Part shown: positions 12,675 to 24,946 of the stretch, piece after piece | Layout: every line of letters starts with the position of its first letter | Numbering within the stretch: position 1 is the stretch's first letter | From: Dactylonectria macrodidyma | Lineage: Eukaryota > Ascomycota > Sordariomycetes > Hypocreales > Nectriaceae | DNA: 64,000 nucleotides | Direction of reading: 5' to 3' | Assembly: GCA_020744425.1 (NCBI GenBank) | Contig: JAGMUV010000002.1 | Span: 2,524,501-2,588,500 of the forward strand | The notes under the pieces: generated by a model | The model's input: only the letters and a program-made list of their open reading frames with translations | Told to the model about the DNA's origin: nothing | Databases searched by the model: none | Position numbers and translations under genes: made by a program

Positions 12675-15600
12675 ATGGGGTTAGGCTTCAGAAACAAACT
12701 CAAGACGGGCACTGAACTGGGGAGAAAGGCTTTAGGAGGCAAGGAAACATTCGATTCACTGTCACTGAGAACGACAATTGTCAAGCCCCACGCCCGGGCC
12801 CGAATGTCCCCCCCTACCACACCCGACATGGCGTCATCTTCCCAGTCGCAACAGACTTCGACAGAGCATACTCCAGATATTGCGCCGGAGATAGTTGTGT
12901 GGTCTGGGGACATGGAAATCGATGTTGCAAGTCCTCATGAGTCCGACGACTCGATGAGCGACCTTGTAAATGTTGCGTGAGTGGCGCCATTTCCAAGATC
13001 CTTCAACTAGCCAGTTCCATCTTATCGATGTTGCTTCACTTTCTGATTATAAGGCAGACAAGAAACCATACAGGTTAACAATGCAACGCAACCGCACGCG
13101 ACTGCTACCGACGACGCCGTCGGCTCATTTACATCGTCGTTGTCGGCCCTTACAGAACTGTCCGACCTCTCATCAGCACCCTCGACCGTGTCAAGTAAAG
13201 CTACCACCCCCATTGAGGCGGAAGGTTCTGGGAATCGGCCAATTCTTGGCCCTCCTCCCGCAAGGCTCGCACAGTCTCCTTTACACACCGGCACTGAACG
13301 CTACAACTTCAACATTCTCCCGAAGTCTTCAATCCCGGCCGACATTTCCTCTTACAAATATGCCAGCGAGTGCATCTCGGCAGCCGAGTCATCTCGACTC
13401 AACCCGTATGCGCTGCACGCAGAAGAATATCATCTTCTTCGCCATCACATTTCCCACATTCAAGTTACGACTTATTTGAACATCAGAAATGGCATTTTAC
13501 GTTTGTGGTTGAAGAGTCCATGGGTCGGCGTAACAAGACGAGAGGCGGTTGGCTGCGCTCATGCTCGCTGGTTCGATGCGGCAAGTGTTTGCTATGACTG
13601 GCTTGCGCGCCGCGGGTACATCAACTATGGTTGTGTTAAGATCCCCCGGACTGAGATTGATGACAAGAGCGTCCCTATCATCAAACGTCAAAAGACCATT
13701 GTAGTCATTGGCGCTGGGTTATCTGGGCTGGGCTGTGCTAGGCAACTTGAGGGTTTGTTCAAGCAGTATGCCGACAGATTCTATGAGCGAGGCGAGGAAC
13801 CACCTCGTGTTGTTGTCCTTGAGGGACGAGGCCGTGTAGGAGGCCGTGTCTACTCTCGGGAATTCAAAACCAAAACTGCCGAGCCTAAATCGGCATTTGT
13901 GGGTAAACGGCATACAGCAGAGATGGGCGGCATGATCATCACTGGATTTGATCGGGGAAATCCCATTAATATTCTTCTTCGCGGCCAGCTGAGCTTGCCA
14001 TACCACCCTCTCACTGCAGACACAACAATCTACGACATCAATGGAAAGCCAGTTGACCCAGCGCGAGACCAGCTTGTAGAAAAGCTTTACAACGACTGCC
14101 TGGACCGGGTCAGCGAGTACAAGCATAAATTTCCACCATCGAAACTGATTGAGGGCAATCGTGGTCTTCTCACTGAAGGACGAGATAGCACGGGAGACGG
14201 CAGCAAGACGATGCTCCAGGCTGAGGATGCTGCCGCCGCGCTGCCACACGCTCCACCAGTCACCGAACAGAGTATAGCAGCGAATGTCAACTTAGTTCCA
14301 GTCTCGTCGGATAAGCTGACTGGTCGTGTTCACAATGAACCTGGGACGCCTGCCACATCAAGGGCTCCAGAAAAGGCAAAGTGGATGGGGTGGACACTGA
14401 GAGGCAAATCTGCAGAGGACAAGAACATCGACTTGACCCAAGCGGTCAACGAAGATGGCGCAACTCTAGGGTCCGTTCTAGACTCTGCGATCTCCCAATA
14501 CAAACAACTAGTCGATCTGAACGCCCAAGACTACCGACTCATCAATTGGCACATTGCCAATCTCGAGTACAGCAATGCAACGAATCTACATAACCTGAGC
14601 CTAGGGTTGTGGGATATCGATGCTGGAAACGAATGGGAAGGGAGTCACACGATGGTCGTAGGCGGATATCAAAGTGTGGCTCGCGGGTTAGCCCAATGTC
14701 CAACCCCACTCAACCTGAAGACCAAGTTTCCGGTCAAGAGTATCTCATACCACAGCGAAGACAGTCTTGGATCCGCCACCATTGAGTGTGATGACGGATC
14801 AGTAGTGGATGCAGATGCCGTTGTCTGCACAATCCCGCTCGGTGTTTTGAAGCACAACAATGTCACTTTTGAGCCACCACTTCCATCCTGGAAGACAGAT
14901 GTGATTGAGCGTTTAGGATTTGGCATCTTGAATAAGGTGGTTCTAGTGTATGACAAGGTGTTCTGGGACCCAGACAGAGATATCTTCGGAGTGTTGAGGG
15001 AGTCGCAAAACCGCCACAGCACGTTGCAGCAAGACTACTCGGTAAGTCGCGGGCGCTTCTTCCAATGGTTCAATGTGTCAAACACGACTGGTCTGCCTTG
15101 TTTAATTGCCCTTTTGGCGGGCGACGCCGGGTTCGAAACAGAGCACTCGAGCAATGACAGCCTCATTGCCGAGGCTACGGAGGTGCTACGAAGTGTCTTT
15201 GGACAGGATGTGCCCTATCCCGTGGAAGCGGTTGTTACCAGATGGGGCTCGGATCGCTTCGCCAGAGGCAGCTATTCATCGGCTGCTCCAGGCATGCAGC
15301 CGGAGGACTACGACGTGATGGCGCGGCCTGTGGGGAATTTGTTTTTTGCAGGCGAACACACGATCGGCACGCATCCAGCAACGGTTCATGGTGCCTATCT
15401 ATCTGGTCTAAGAGCCGCGTCGGAGATTCTGAGCACGATGATTGGACCCATCGAAGTTCCCACGCCTCTCATTCTACCTCGAGACTCATTGCTGCTCAGA
15501 AAGCGTAAGGAGCCTGCCAAGGACCCAAGAGAAGCCCGCATAGAGGCTTACGAGCTCGAGGTATGGAGCTACGTCAAGGCTAAAATTGGAGAGCGTCCCG

Positions 15601-16019
15601 TTCGTCCAGGCAAGGTGGCCAGCAACGCATATCTCCTCTACAGCAAAGCCCTGTTCGATGTGGCACGCAAGCGTTGCGAGGAGAATCGCAAACCCGGTCG
15701 AGGTGGTCGCGCCGTTCCCAATGAAGTCCGCGTCATGACCTCCAAGATGTGGAAGGAAGCCTCGCCCGAGGAGCGCTACCCTTTCGAGTGTCAGGCCGCC
15801 GAGCAGAAGCGTAGCCATGTCGAAGCCATGCATGCCTTTAAACAGGCAGCCGAGAAGTGGGATCATGAAGCCATGGTCCTTCAGACTGCGTACGAAAAGG
15901 AGCACCCCAGCATTGCCAGGCCCGGAGAGCTCGTGGGCATAACCAGGTCGGCACAGAAGTCCCGGCGAACAAGAAACATCAGCTACGCGGAGGACGGTGA
16001 CAGCGATATAGAGGTTTGA
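12675..16019 (+). CDS. KDM1: LSD1/KDM1-type histone demethylase (SWIRM, amine oxidase, HMG box)
   Basis: FAD-dependent nuclear amine oxidase of the LSD1 family (S. pombe Lsd1/2, Aspergillus HdmA), expected to demethylate histone lysines. Exons are 12675-12976 and 13058-16019, giving 1087 residues. The small first exon is needed: in the large exon the first in-frame ATG lies after the SWIRM domain, and the 81-nt intron restores frame at VNVA-QETIQVNN. Order of domains: disordered acidic N-terminus; SWIRM about 183-300; Rossmann FAD motif VVIGAGLSGLG from residue 316; amine-oxidase domain with FAD-contacting Lys727 in GFGILNKVVL; terminal FAD motif FFAGEHTIGTHPATVHGAY; HMG-type box about 947-1045. 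The C-terminal HMG box is a feature of fungal LSD1 proteins. The domain is complete, with no break. It converges on the ATP synthase gene. Confidence 0.95.
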
Positions 16020-16398
16020 TTTCGTTACAGTATATGCTCGGGCAATCGAATCACGGTCGGCGCAGATCATTTGTTTTCGGGGGGGCCCGGGATGGAGGCA
16101 TGATTACGAGGCAAGACACGGTGCCCGTTTGCGCATGGCATGTCCGGTGTTCGGAGCTGGAGGGGTTTTGACTTGGGCGGAGCAACCATCCATGGGGTAT
16201 TTTAATACAATCTTTCACAAGAATGCAATCAGTGGCCAAGAAGATAATCAGTGAAATTTTTTTCTTGCTGCCACGCGTGGGGATATGGGCTACTAAGGAA
16301 TTTATTGCAGGCTTTGATACACTTGGGGGATCACGGGTTGATGACCAGTGATATTGATACAAAGGGAAGCGTCAGGCCCCGGCTTGCACCTCCACCGT
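16020..16398. other. Convergent intergenic region
   Basis: Short gap between convergent genes that must contain both 3' ends. It has a T run near 16256-16265 and a G run near 16079-16086. Nothing else seen. Confidence 0.6.
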
Positions 16399-17654
16399 TT
16401 ACATATCCTCCGAGGCAGTAGCGCCAGTGATAATCTCGACCAACTCTCCGGTAATGACTGCCTGTCGGGTACGGTTGAAGAGAATCTGGTAGCGACCAAT
16501 CATCTCACCAGCGTTCTTGGAGGCGTTCTGCGGGAATTATTAGCACGGGAACAGAGCGACGACAGCCTTGGGATATGCATCACTTACATCCATGGCATTT
16601 CGGCGAGCAGACTGCTCGCAGGCGTGGCCCTCAGCCAAAGCCCAGTAAAGGGAGTTGGCAAGGCCGTACTCGCGCATGTTGGCGAGAACCTCGTCGTCAA
16701 CCTCGAAGGCGGAGAAGTTGGCTAGATGACGAAATCCCGATTAGCATTGGGATTACAAACTCTTCAGTCCAAGGAAGACTCACGAGACTGAAGGATAGCC
16801 TCCTCGGAAAATGCCTCAATGATGGCGCTCTCGTAGGTCTGGGCGTTGACGAAGGAGTTGTACAGGATCTTGATATCGGTGTATTCTGTGGGAAGCTGGA
16901 TCACCTGGTCGGCAATGGCTTGGGCATCGGCGAAGGTAGGGACATCCTTTCCGATACCAGCAAAGCTGAGCTGGATGGCCTGGGGGTTGGTTCGGGACAG
17001 CTGAGCCTTAGCCTTCTCGCCGATCAGGACGAGATCAAAGGGAGGCTCAGAGGCGGCTAGGGAGCGGATGCGTCGGCTGAGACCGGAGTGAATACCACCG
17101 CAGAGGCCCTTATCGGAGGAGCAAACGATGTAGAGGGTCTTCTTCTCCTCGGTCTCGATGGCCTTGGTCTCGGCAGACTCGTACACCTTGTTGGAGGTCT
17201 GTCCGTACTTGCGAGAGTCGTTCATGGCACGGGTGGCACGGGTGAGCTTGGTGGATGCGACAATCTTCATGGTCTTGGTGATCTTCTCAATGTTGCGAAT
17301 GGACTTGAGACGGTCCTCGATCTCACGGAGGGTCGCATAGGTGGCAGCGGTTCCGGGTCGGGCAACGGCAGCTCTGCGACGGGGGAACGGGCCATGGTCA
17401 GTCAAAGGGTCCTCGCCTCTCTTGTATCGCAACAAAAACAAATCCCAAGCGCTCCAATGCGATATCCAAGCATGAATTGCGCGAGAGCCGTGGCGTTGGC
17501 GGGGGGGGGTTAGGTGCTGCTGTCGCCCTCCGACCAGCTTCCGCAGCTCCTTCGGCAACAAAATCTTGGGGCGCCCGGACTCCGAGGGTTGGACTTACCG
17601 AGACTGAGCTGCAGCTGCGGCTCGGAGAGCCGGTCTGGCCGTTCGTGACAGCAT
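16399..17654 (-). CDS. ATP3: Mitochondrial F1-ATP synthase gamma subunit
   Basis: Central-shaft subunit of mitochondrial F1Fo-ATP synthase. Four exons on the minus strand: 17654-17599, 17373-16784, 16721-16588 and 16527-16399, giving 302 residues, the usual fungal length. The start at 17654 opens a typical mitochondrial presequence ([19 protein letters not shown], then [15 protein letters not shown]). Mature protein begins near [20 protein letters not shown]. Conserved motifs are [22 protein letters not shown] in the middle, and the C-terminal [17 protein letters not shown] and ELVEIITGA that form the coiled-coil rotor. The 225-nt first intron directly follows the presequence exon. A longer open frame (to 17561) runs into this intron and is not the start. 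Its promoter is shared with TOP1 on the other strand. Confidence 0.96.
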
Positions 17655-18216
17655 CGTGCGAGACGGTGATATTCGGGTTGAGCCTCTGCCAGCGGTGGCC
17701 CAATTGATCGCGATGCTCGGATCAATTGATGGGGGAATCAGGCGTGGAAGGTCGGGATGAGGTGTATTGCGGACCTACGTTTTGTTCTCGTCGCTCTTTT
17801 CCGGTAAATTAGCGGCTACGCCTGGGGCGGCCGGGCAGTCACGTGACCAGGCGCACGGTAGCCGGGCAGCCCCCAGGCCAGAGGCGCTAGCACTGCTTCG
17901 CTGCTTCGGCAGGTTGCCTTCCCCGGCCGCCAGCCTAAGAAACACGCCGACGCCCTCCTCTCTTGGATTCCTTGCCGCCTTTTGTTCTTTTTTCCCACAC
18001 AGATACAACCTCTCTCTCCCTCATCAGCTCTTCCCAGGTGCTGAGGGGGCGTTTACTGCTGCTGTCAGCCCTTTTACCTCTCTTTCCCTACTTCGAATCG
18101 CTCTGAACCGGCCTTTCTAGTCGCTACCTGCGTCTCGCATCCTAGTCCCTGACCTCATAGCCGTTCTTCAGCGGCCAGCCGCAGCGCGCACGACAACCAA
18201 CCCCAACTCGCCCAAG
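17655..18216. promoter_or_regulatory. Divergent ATP3/TOP1 promoter with E-box and inverted repeat
   Basis: Only 562 bp separate the two start codons. A palindromic TCACGTGA at 17839-17846 contains a CACGTG E-box, the site type bound by Cbf1/USF-class bHLH factors in fungi. A CCAAT word lies at 17700-17704. A perfect 9-bp inverted repeat, CAATTGATC at 17701-17709 and GATCAATTG at 17720-17728 with a 10-nt spacer, lies 47 bp upstream of the ATP3 ATG. The TOP1 side (about 17930-18216) is C/T-rich leader. Motif identity is seen directly; factor binding is inference. Confidence 0.5.
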
Positions 18217-21200
18217 ATGAGCTCCGACAGCTCAGACGACGACCGCCCTCTGGCGAGGGCCAACGGACGCCGTAAGTAGCCTTGTCGCCCCGCGTTTGCC
18301 CTGCGTTTGCCCTCCTTTTTTTGCTCTCTGTGGCGCTCCGTTGTCGCTTCCAACAAAGTTTCTCCGGCCCAAACGTGCCTTTGCCTCCTTGCACTAGGCG
18401 CATACCTTGACTCGACCTATGCTAACAAAGTCTTTTTTCCCCAGTATCGTCGTCGAAAATCTCGCACGCCCAGGACAGAGCCTTGGATCGCGACGGCCCC
18501 AACAGCAACCACCTCGCCGGCCTCTCAGTGCGCAACGGCCCAGTTGAAGACGACATGGACCTAGACGCGCCGGTCGTGAACGGCGCAAACAAGCGCAAGT
18601 CGCGTACCTCCATCACCAAGATTAGCTACAGGGACGAGTCCGACAGTGATGATGGTGCTCCTCTGGTTCGTGATGCTCTCAACCTGAGGAAAAAATTGAT
18701 GTGGGGCCAACTGAAGCTGACGATAACATCAGGCAAAACGACAACGGCAGGCAGCAAGGACCATCCCCTCAGACTCCGATGATGAACCGATCAGCAAGGT
18801 GCGAGCCAAAAAGCTTCCTCCTTCCTATGATGAGACCGCCTTGCCCGAGACCTCAGACGATGACCAACCCCTCAATGTCAAACTCGCGAAAAAGAAGGCA
18901 TCCATCGAAAAGAAGGCGGAGCAGGAGGCGAAGTCCATCCGAGCAAAGAAGGCCACCCCCAGGAAGCCCATCAAGGACGAGTCTGACGACGATTTACCCC
19001 TGGCCAAATCATCCGCCCAAAAAAGGCAGTCAAATGGAGCCACTGCGAAGCGGAGATCAAACGGCGTGAAGAAGGAGGAATCCGATTCTGATGCCCCAAT
19101 CGCCAAGAAAAGCAAAGCGGCTACACCTGCCAAGAAGGGCGCCAGGGCCACGCCAGCAAAGGCCACGAAGAAAGCCAAGGAGAGCGACAACGAGGAAGAG
19201 GAGTTCGCCTGGTGGAACGAGCCGAAGCCCCAGGACGAGAGCATCAAGTGGCGGACTTTGGAGCACAACGGCGTTCTCTTCGCGCCCGAGTATGAACCTC
19301 TGCCAAAGAATATCAAGCTAATCTATGACGGAAAGCCCGTCACCCTTGGACTCGAGGCTGAAGAAGCCGCCACCTTCTGGGCTGCGATGATGACTTCCGG
19401 TTCATCTCACCACCTGGACAACCCCGTGTTCCGTGAAAACTTCTTCAACGATTTCTCCGACTTTGTCGAAAGAGGTGGTGGCGCAACAGACACCAAAGGC
19501 AACAAAGTCAAGATTGCGACTCTGGACAAATGCGACTTCTCAAAGATGTTCGAGTACTTGTCAGCCAAGCTTGAAGCCACCAAGACCAAGAACATGTCCA
19601 AGGAGGAGAAAGAAGCTGCCAAGGCCAAGAAGGACAAGCTTGAGGAGCCTTACCTCCACTGCATGTGGGACGGCAGGAAACAGAAGGTTGGCAATTTCAG
19701 AGTTGAACCCCCAAGTCTTTTCCGCGGTCGAGGCGAACACCCCAAGACCGGCAAGATCAAGACCCGAGTCTGGCCGGAACACATCACCATCAACATTGGA
19801 AAAGACGCCAAGGTGCCCACCCCTCCAGCAGGTCACAAGTGGAAGGCAATTCAGCATGACCAGAAAGCGACTTGGTTGGCCATGTGGCAGGAAAATATCA
19901 ATGGCGCCTACAAGTATGTCATGCTTGGAGCTGCCAGTGACATCAAGGGTCAGAGTGACTTCAAGAAGTTTGAGAAGGCTCGAGAACTGAAGAAGCACAT
20001 CGGCAAAATTCGCAAGGAGTACACCAAGGAACTTAAGAGCGAGGTGATGGCGGATCGTCAGAGAGCTACGGCCATGTACCTCATTGATAAGCTTGCTCTG
20101 AGAGCCGGAAATGAAAAGGATACCGAGAATGAGGCTGACACTGTGGGCTGCTGCTCACTGAAGTATGAGCACATCACCCTCGAGCCCCCCAACAAGGTCA
20201 CCTTTGACTTCCTCGGTAAGGACAGTATCAGATACAACGAGACTGCCCATGTTGAGGCCCAGGTCTTCAAGAATTTGAAGCTCTTCAAAAAGGCCCCCAA
20301 GACCAACGGCGATGATCTTTTTGATCGCCTGAACGTAAGTAGACAAACCACATAGGTTTCTGTCTAGACGCGACGCTAACACTACACCCTAGACCTCGCA
20401 ACTGAACAAGCACTTGGCCAGTTACATGCTGGGCTTGACAGCCAAAGTCTTCCGTACTTACAACGCTTCTTGGACAATGTCAGAGTTACTCAAGGAATTG
20501 GGCAAGGATCCACGATCCCGCGGTAGCGTTGCTGAGAAGGTGAAACTTTACAACGACTGCAACCGTAAAGTCGCCATTCTCTGTAACCACAAGCGAACTG
20601 TAGGCGCTGGGCACGAGGTGCAAATGCAAAAGCTTGGCGACAGGGTATGTGAGACGTGATGCTCGAGTTCGAAAGACAAGCTAATTCTTTTCCCTAGGTT
20701 AAGGGCCTTCGATATCAGAAGTGGCGAGTGAAGAAGATGATTTTAGACATTGATCCCACGCAGAAGAAGAAGAAGGGTGCTGCCTGGTTTGAACTCGATG
20801 AGGACCTAGACGAGGATTGGATCCTCGAGCACCAGCAGTTCTTGATTGAGGAGCAGCGGACCAAGATCACAAAGAAATTCGAAAAAGACAATGAAAAGCT
20901 CAAGGCCAACAAGGAAAAGCCGATGCCTGAGAAGGAGCTCAAGGAGCGGCTCCTTACCGTCAAGGAGTTGGAAGCCAAGTTCAAGAAAGAGAATAAGAGC
21001 AAGAAGGTCATAGCCGAGGGCCGAGGGCCAACCGTCGAAAAGTTCATCAACCAGATCGAGAAGCTTGATGAACGAGTCAAGACGCTTGAGCTCCAGGCTG
21101 AGGATCGCGATGGCAACAAGGAAGTCGCTCTTGGCACTTCCAAGATGGTGAGTATCCCGAACCCACTTCAAGTACGCTTCTCACCTAGCTGACTCATTCT

Positions 21201-21346
21201 CTCAGAACTACATCGACCCTCGCTTAACCGTCGTCTTCTCAAAGAAGTTCGATGTGCCAATCGAAAAGTTCTTCTCCAAGACTTTGCGAGACAAGTTTCG
21301 ATGGGCCATCAAGTCTGTCGAGGATGCGGATGACTGGACATTTTAA
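18217..21346 (+). CDS. TOP1: DNA topoisomerase I (type IB)
   Basis: Nuclear enzyme that relaxes supercoils by a 3'-phosphotyrosine intermediate. Six exons: 18217-18271, 18445-18665, 18733-20334, 20393-20644, 20698-21147 and 21206-21346, giving 906 residues. The N-terminal third is charged, disordered and rich in Asp/Ser and Lys, as usual. The core follows from [14 protein letters not shown] through [21 protein letters not shown] charged coiled linker lies in exon 5, and the catalytic Tyr862 sits in SKMNYIDPRL, split just upstream by the last intron. Active-site context such as [19 protein letters not shown] is present. Intron 2 (18666-18732) uses a GTTCGT donor but restores frame exactly (DGAPL-AKRQRQ) and has a CTGAC branch-like word. 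The 900-residue size is normal for filamentous fungi. Confidence 0.97.
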
Positions 21347-22226
21347 TGTCTGGCCAGACTTGCTCTTTGTGTCGTCTTGCACGTCGGAACTTTGACTTTT
21401 TTTCTGCATTCGTTATTGCATTTTCGTGGTTGTAAGACTACTTGCTATTATGTACTCGACATTCATATCAGGGGAGCATGGAGACGCGATGCATACACAT
21501 GCGTAAAGCGAGTGGCAAAGAAGGCGGAGGAACAAGGACCTTGAATTCATCAACTTGAGGTCACCGGGGATTTTATGGATCGCCCAAGGAGGTGAACGGT
21601 GGCAAACATCTTTTTCGAAGAAACTTGCGCATACATAGAAGCGGGGGAAAAGCGCATGGCGAGGTGGTCAGCGAGTGCTTGGGGGCCCAGGTAGCCGAAG
21701 AGCTTCATAGCTTTGTTAGATCATACTTGCTTCTAGAATTCAACGAATCGAGATCTTTCTTGCTATATGCGATTGACTCATGCGATGTGTCTGTCTTCTT
21801 CTTCCTCTTCTCCTCTTCCTTGCTTGTTCAGATGGCTGTTCGCATGAATTGTTCCATTATACCAGAAATAGGCGTCGGTTGTATGTATGTGTCTGTGTAT
21901 ATGCGTGCGTAAATTTACATATATTTCCCTGTCATCTGACATGTCATTGCTTATATATATATACAAGTCTAATCTTGCATTGATTCTAATTCGCCTTGCA
22001 GGCCTTATTTTAGGCCATCCATAAACGCCACGCTGCCAAATGCCAATTGTCTAATATCCGAGCGTTGTTGTCAAACGCCACTCATGCAGTGTTCCGTAGA
22101 TCTAATGTAATAAAAGCAAAACCGGAGGTCATTAACATGCTCAGTTTTATGCATGCCTATTGCCCAAGCATGAGCATCTCATCGTCTCTAGTCGTGTACA
22201 GGAGGCCGGACAGACTCACTGCTTCC
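21347..22226. other. Convergent intergenic region
   Basis: This 880-bp gap lies between the 3' ends of TOP1 and the GH16 gene. It is AT-richer around 21830-22000 with a TATATATATA run near 21951-21962. The short ORFs have no recognisable features. Confidence 0.6.
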
Positions 22227-23408
22227 TTAGACGAGTCTGCCGGCAAATGTCATAATGCCCGCGAGCATGGGGGCAAGGATGAGCAGAGAGGAAGAAGCCC
22301 GCAGAGCACCGCCAGCGCTGATGGGTACGATCTTGCCCTCGGAGTTCATGAACCAGCCGCTGGGAATGGCACCAGTTGAAGGGCGGGCTGATGCAACCCA
22401 AGGCCAACCGGTCTGGGTAGCCGTGGCCGTGCTGTCGTCGACGGCAATACCGACGGGGACATCGGCGGTGGCAGTAGTTCCGGAAGCGGTGGCGGTGACG
22501 GTGATGGACTCACCATCAGCGTTGCCGTTGATCTCGCCGTCGACGGCCTCGATGGATTCCCAGGATCCCGTGGTGTCTGTGTACTTGTACTCGGTTCCCG
22601 TCGAGTAATCCGTGACCTGGATGCTCTGAACCATCATGGTGAAGGGACCCTGGGTGTAGTCGGTCGGGCCCTCGGCCCACTTTATGGTTCCCGCGGCATT
22701 GCTGGGATCACCGCCAGACCAGGCGCCAAACTTGACCTGCATGGGCGTCTGCGGGTACTGGTTGTCCTCGGCATCGGCATAGTTCAGGGTCCTGACAGCA
22801 GTGCCGCCAGCCATCCATACAATGCGGTCCTGGGTCCAGTCGATGGTATACGTGATCCAATCTGATTGCGTGCCAGTGACGTCGTGGAACTGGCCCCTGT
22901 TGTAGGACGTCGTCTGGCCCTTGCCAAAGTAGTTGGACTGGATCTCGTCGGGACTGGCGCCGAGCCACTCGATGTCAATCTCGTCGAGGTCGTCGGACTG
23001 GAGGACAAGGGAGGAGACGATACCGGCGCCGGGAGCTGCCTTCATGGTGATCTCGACGCGGCCAAACATGATGTAGAACAGGGAGGCCAGCTGCGGGGCG
23101 TCTCCTCCCTGCGTGACGGTGAAGGAGACGCCGTTGTCGTCGTATGTGGGGGATCCCGAGGCGGCGAACGAGTTAACCTCGCCCTGGGTGAAGTCGACAT
23201 GTACCGACATGCCAAGTGCGGTATTGGGTTCGCATGAGGCTGAAAAGGGAGGCGAGTTAGCATCGAGGCACGGCTGGGTGAGCTACGGAATCAAGCATCG
23301 CAACTTACTGCTCTCTAGGGGGTTGCAGGTGCTCCATGTCTGGGCTGAGACTGTGTCGGCAAACAGCGCAGCTGAGGCCGCGAGCGCGGGAGCAATTGAC
23401 CACCTCAT
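22227..23408 (-). CDS. GPI-anchored GH16 cell-wall transglycosylase (Crh family)
   Basis: Predicted wall enzyme linking chitin to beta-glucan, acting outside the plasma membrane. Exons are 23408-23309 and 23239-22227 with a 69-nt intron, giving 370 residues. A signal peptide of about 22 residues (MRWSIAPALAASAALF, then ADTVSA) precedes TWSTCNPLES. The catalytic signature is DEIDIEWLG, with Glu120 nucleophile, Asp122 and Glu124 acid/base in the GH16 E-x-D-x-E pattern. Crh-type features follow: SNYFGKGQTTSYNRGQFHDV (shown in part), YTIDWTQDRIVWM, and GAWSGGDPSNAAGTIKWAEG. The last 60 residues are Ser/Ala/Gly-rich and end in a hydrophobic tail (LLILAPMLAGIMTFAGRLV), as for GPI addition. No chitin-binding CBM18 is visible. 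Crh1/Utr2/Crf1-like is the likely group; which member is not resolved. Confidence 0.93.
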
Positions 23409-24904
23409 GATGGCTGTGTGGAGGAGGTTTGGAAGGTTTGGAATGGAGATGGCTGGAGTATGCAGCCAAGAGCAGTAAAGGGTTGGTTCGAAGGGGGAGG
23501 GAGGTATGTCTAGGTATGTAGCAGTTGCATGCGTTGATGCGTATGTCCCAGACAATGGGTGTTGACTCGATGACGACCCGGAGGGCTCGAGAATGTTACA
23601 CCAAAGAGGGGGTTTGTTGGACTCGAGCTTCGGGAATAGATGTAAGAGCAAGATGTAGGCTGTCGATAATGGCAACGGGAAGCGGCGATATATGGGAAGG
23701 GGTATCACGAAGCCGGCCCTGTTTTCCACAGCAGGGGTAATGCATCCCGGGGGAGCACATCCAGGGCCCAATGTACTGATATCTGGGATTTGCGTCGTCG
23801 TTGAGCGCAGGCAATTGGTCTGTCGATACGAAGCTGGGAGGTTGGGTGCATCTCGGCGTCACGCTTGGGGCCTGATGATGTCGCTTTGGGTGGGGCCGAA
23901 GTGGCTGGTAAACGGGCCTGGTGGCTGGGGTGGGCCAGTCAAAGCCTGCGTCGTCAGTTTAAAATTGCGCCACACCACCTACCCTATACAGCTGGAGTTT
24001 TGTTCCTGTTTTTCACCCCAATTTGACAGGCTGTGCAACTACGATAACTGGACAATTTTTCTACCATCTAGATTTGACAACAGTTATCCCCACTAGATTG
24101 GACCGCAGTTTACTCACACACCGTACACCTCCCACGCAGGGGTTATTCAGCAAATACATATTTTATTAGCCGCCTTCAAATTCAGAGTGCAGTCGCCTAC
24201 AAGTTCATATGTTGGAGTATGTGAGAGCTGTTCCAGAACCTCCTACGCGTCAAACAGGTAGACCGCACACAGTAGAGATGTTAATCAAGAGGAAGGAAGT
24301 ATACCTTTAATTCGATGTCGATTAGCTAGTCCCGAAAGTCAACTAAACACTTAGACTTCATAGCGTATCTACACCACACAAGTCCACCCAAGTGCGTACG
24401 TGCATGGGACGAAAGTTTTAGCAGCTACAAAAATACCCATCAGCGTGACAAAAATGCTACCCTACACAGCATTCATGCCACCACTCCTCACATCCCAAAT
24501 GTTCCGACCAAAAAGCAACACCATCGCACCATATGACAAACTCAGACCCCAAGCGAGCCCAACGATGCGGTAAGCGCCAGAGGCAAGGCAAAGCAAAAAT
24601 TAAAGACGAGAAAAAAAACCATTAGGAAAACTTAGGGAAAAAACCCACTCCTCAAAGGCGTCGCCCCACCAAGTAGACCCGTCCGTTTTTGCGTCTTCTC
24701 GTGATGCATATCGGATTATGTCCTCCGTCATAGACAGAGTGGATGGCATGACGTGTCAGACAGACGCCGCGAGAACGTCTCGTCTGAACATCTCATCCGA
24801 TGTCTCACCCGGCCGCAAGCCCCTCCTCGTCTCGTCCACCGGAAAACCACAGGTCTGCATTTCAGATCTCGCCCTGCCATCGGGTCCGATCCAACAGCAG
24901 AAGC

Positions 24905-24946
24905 CCTTGCATCCTCTTGCATTTTCTTGCATTTTCCTGCATCCTC
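24905..24946. repeat. Short tandem repeat, CTTGCATTTTC-type units
   Basis: About four degenerate 11-bp copies of CTTGCATTTTC/CTTGCATCCTC occur in tandem in the gene-free interval. No function is apparent. Confidence 0.6.

Noticed and set aside
12675..23408. Secondary-metabolite or defence gene cluster
   Set aside because: Every recognised gene here is a conserved single-copy housekeeping, chromatin or wall gene; no synthase, transporter or NLR-like gene occurs.
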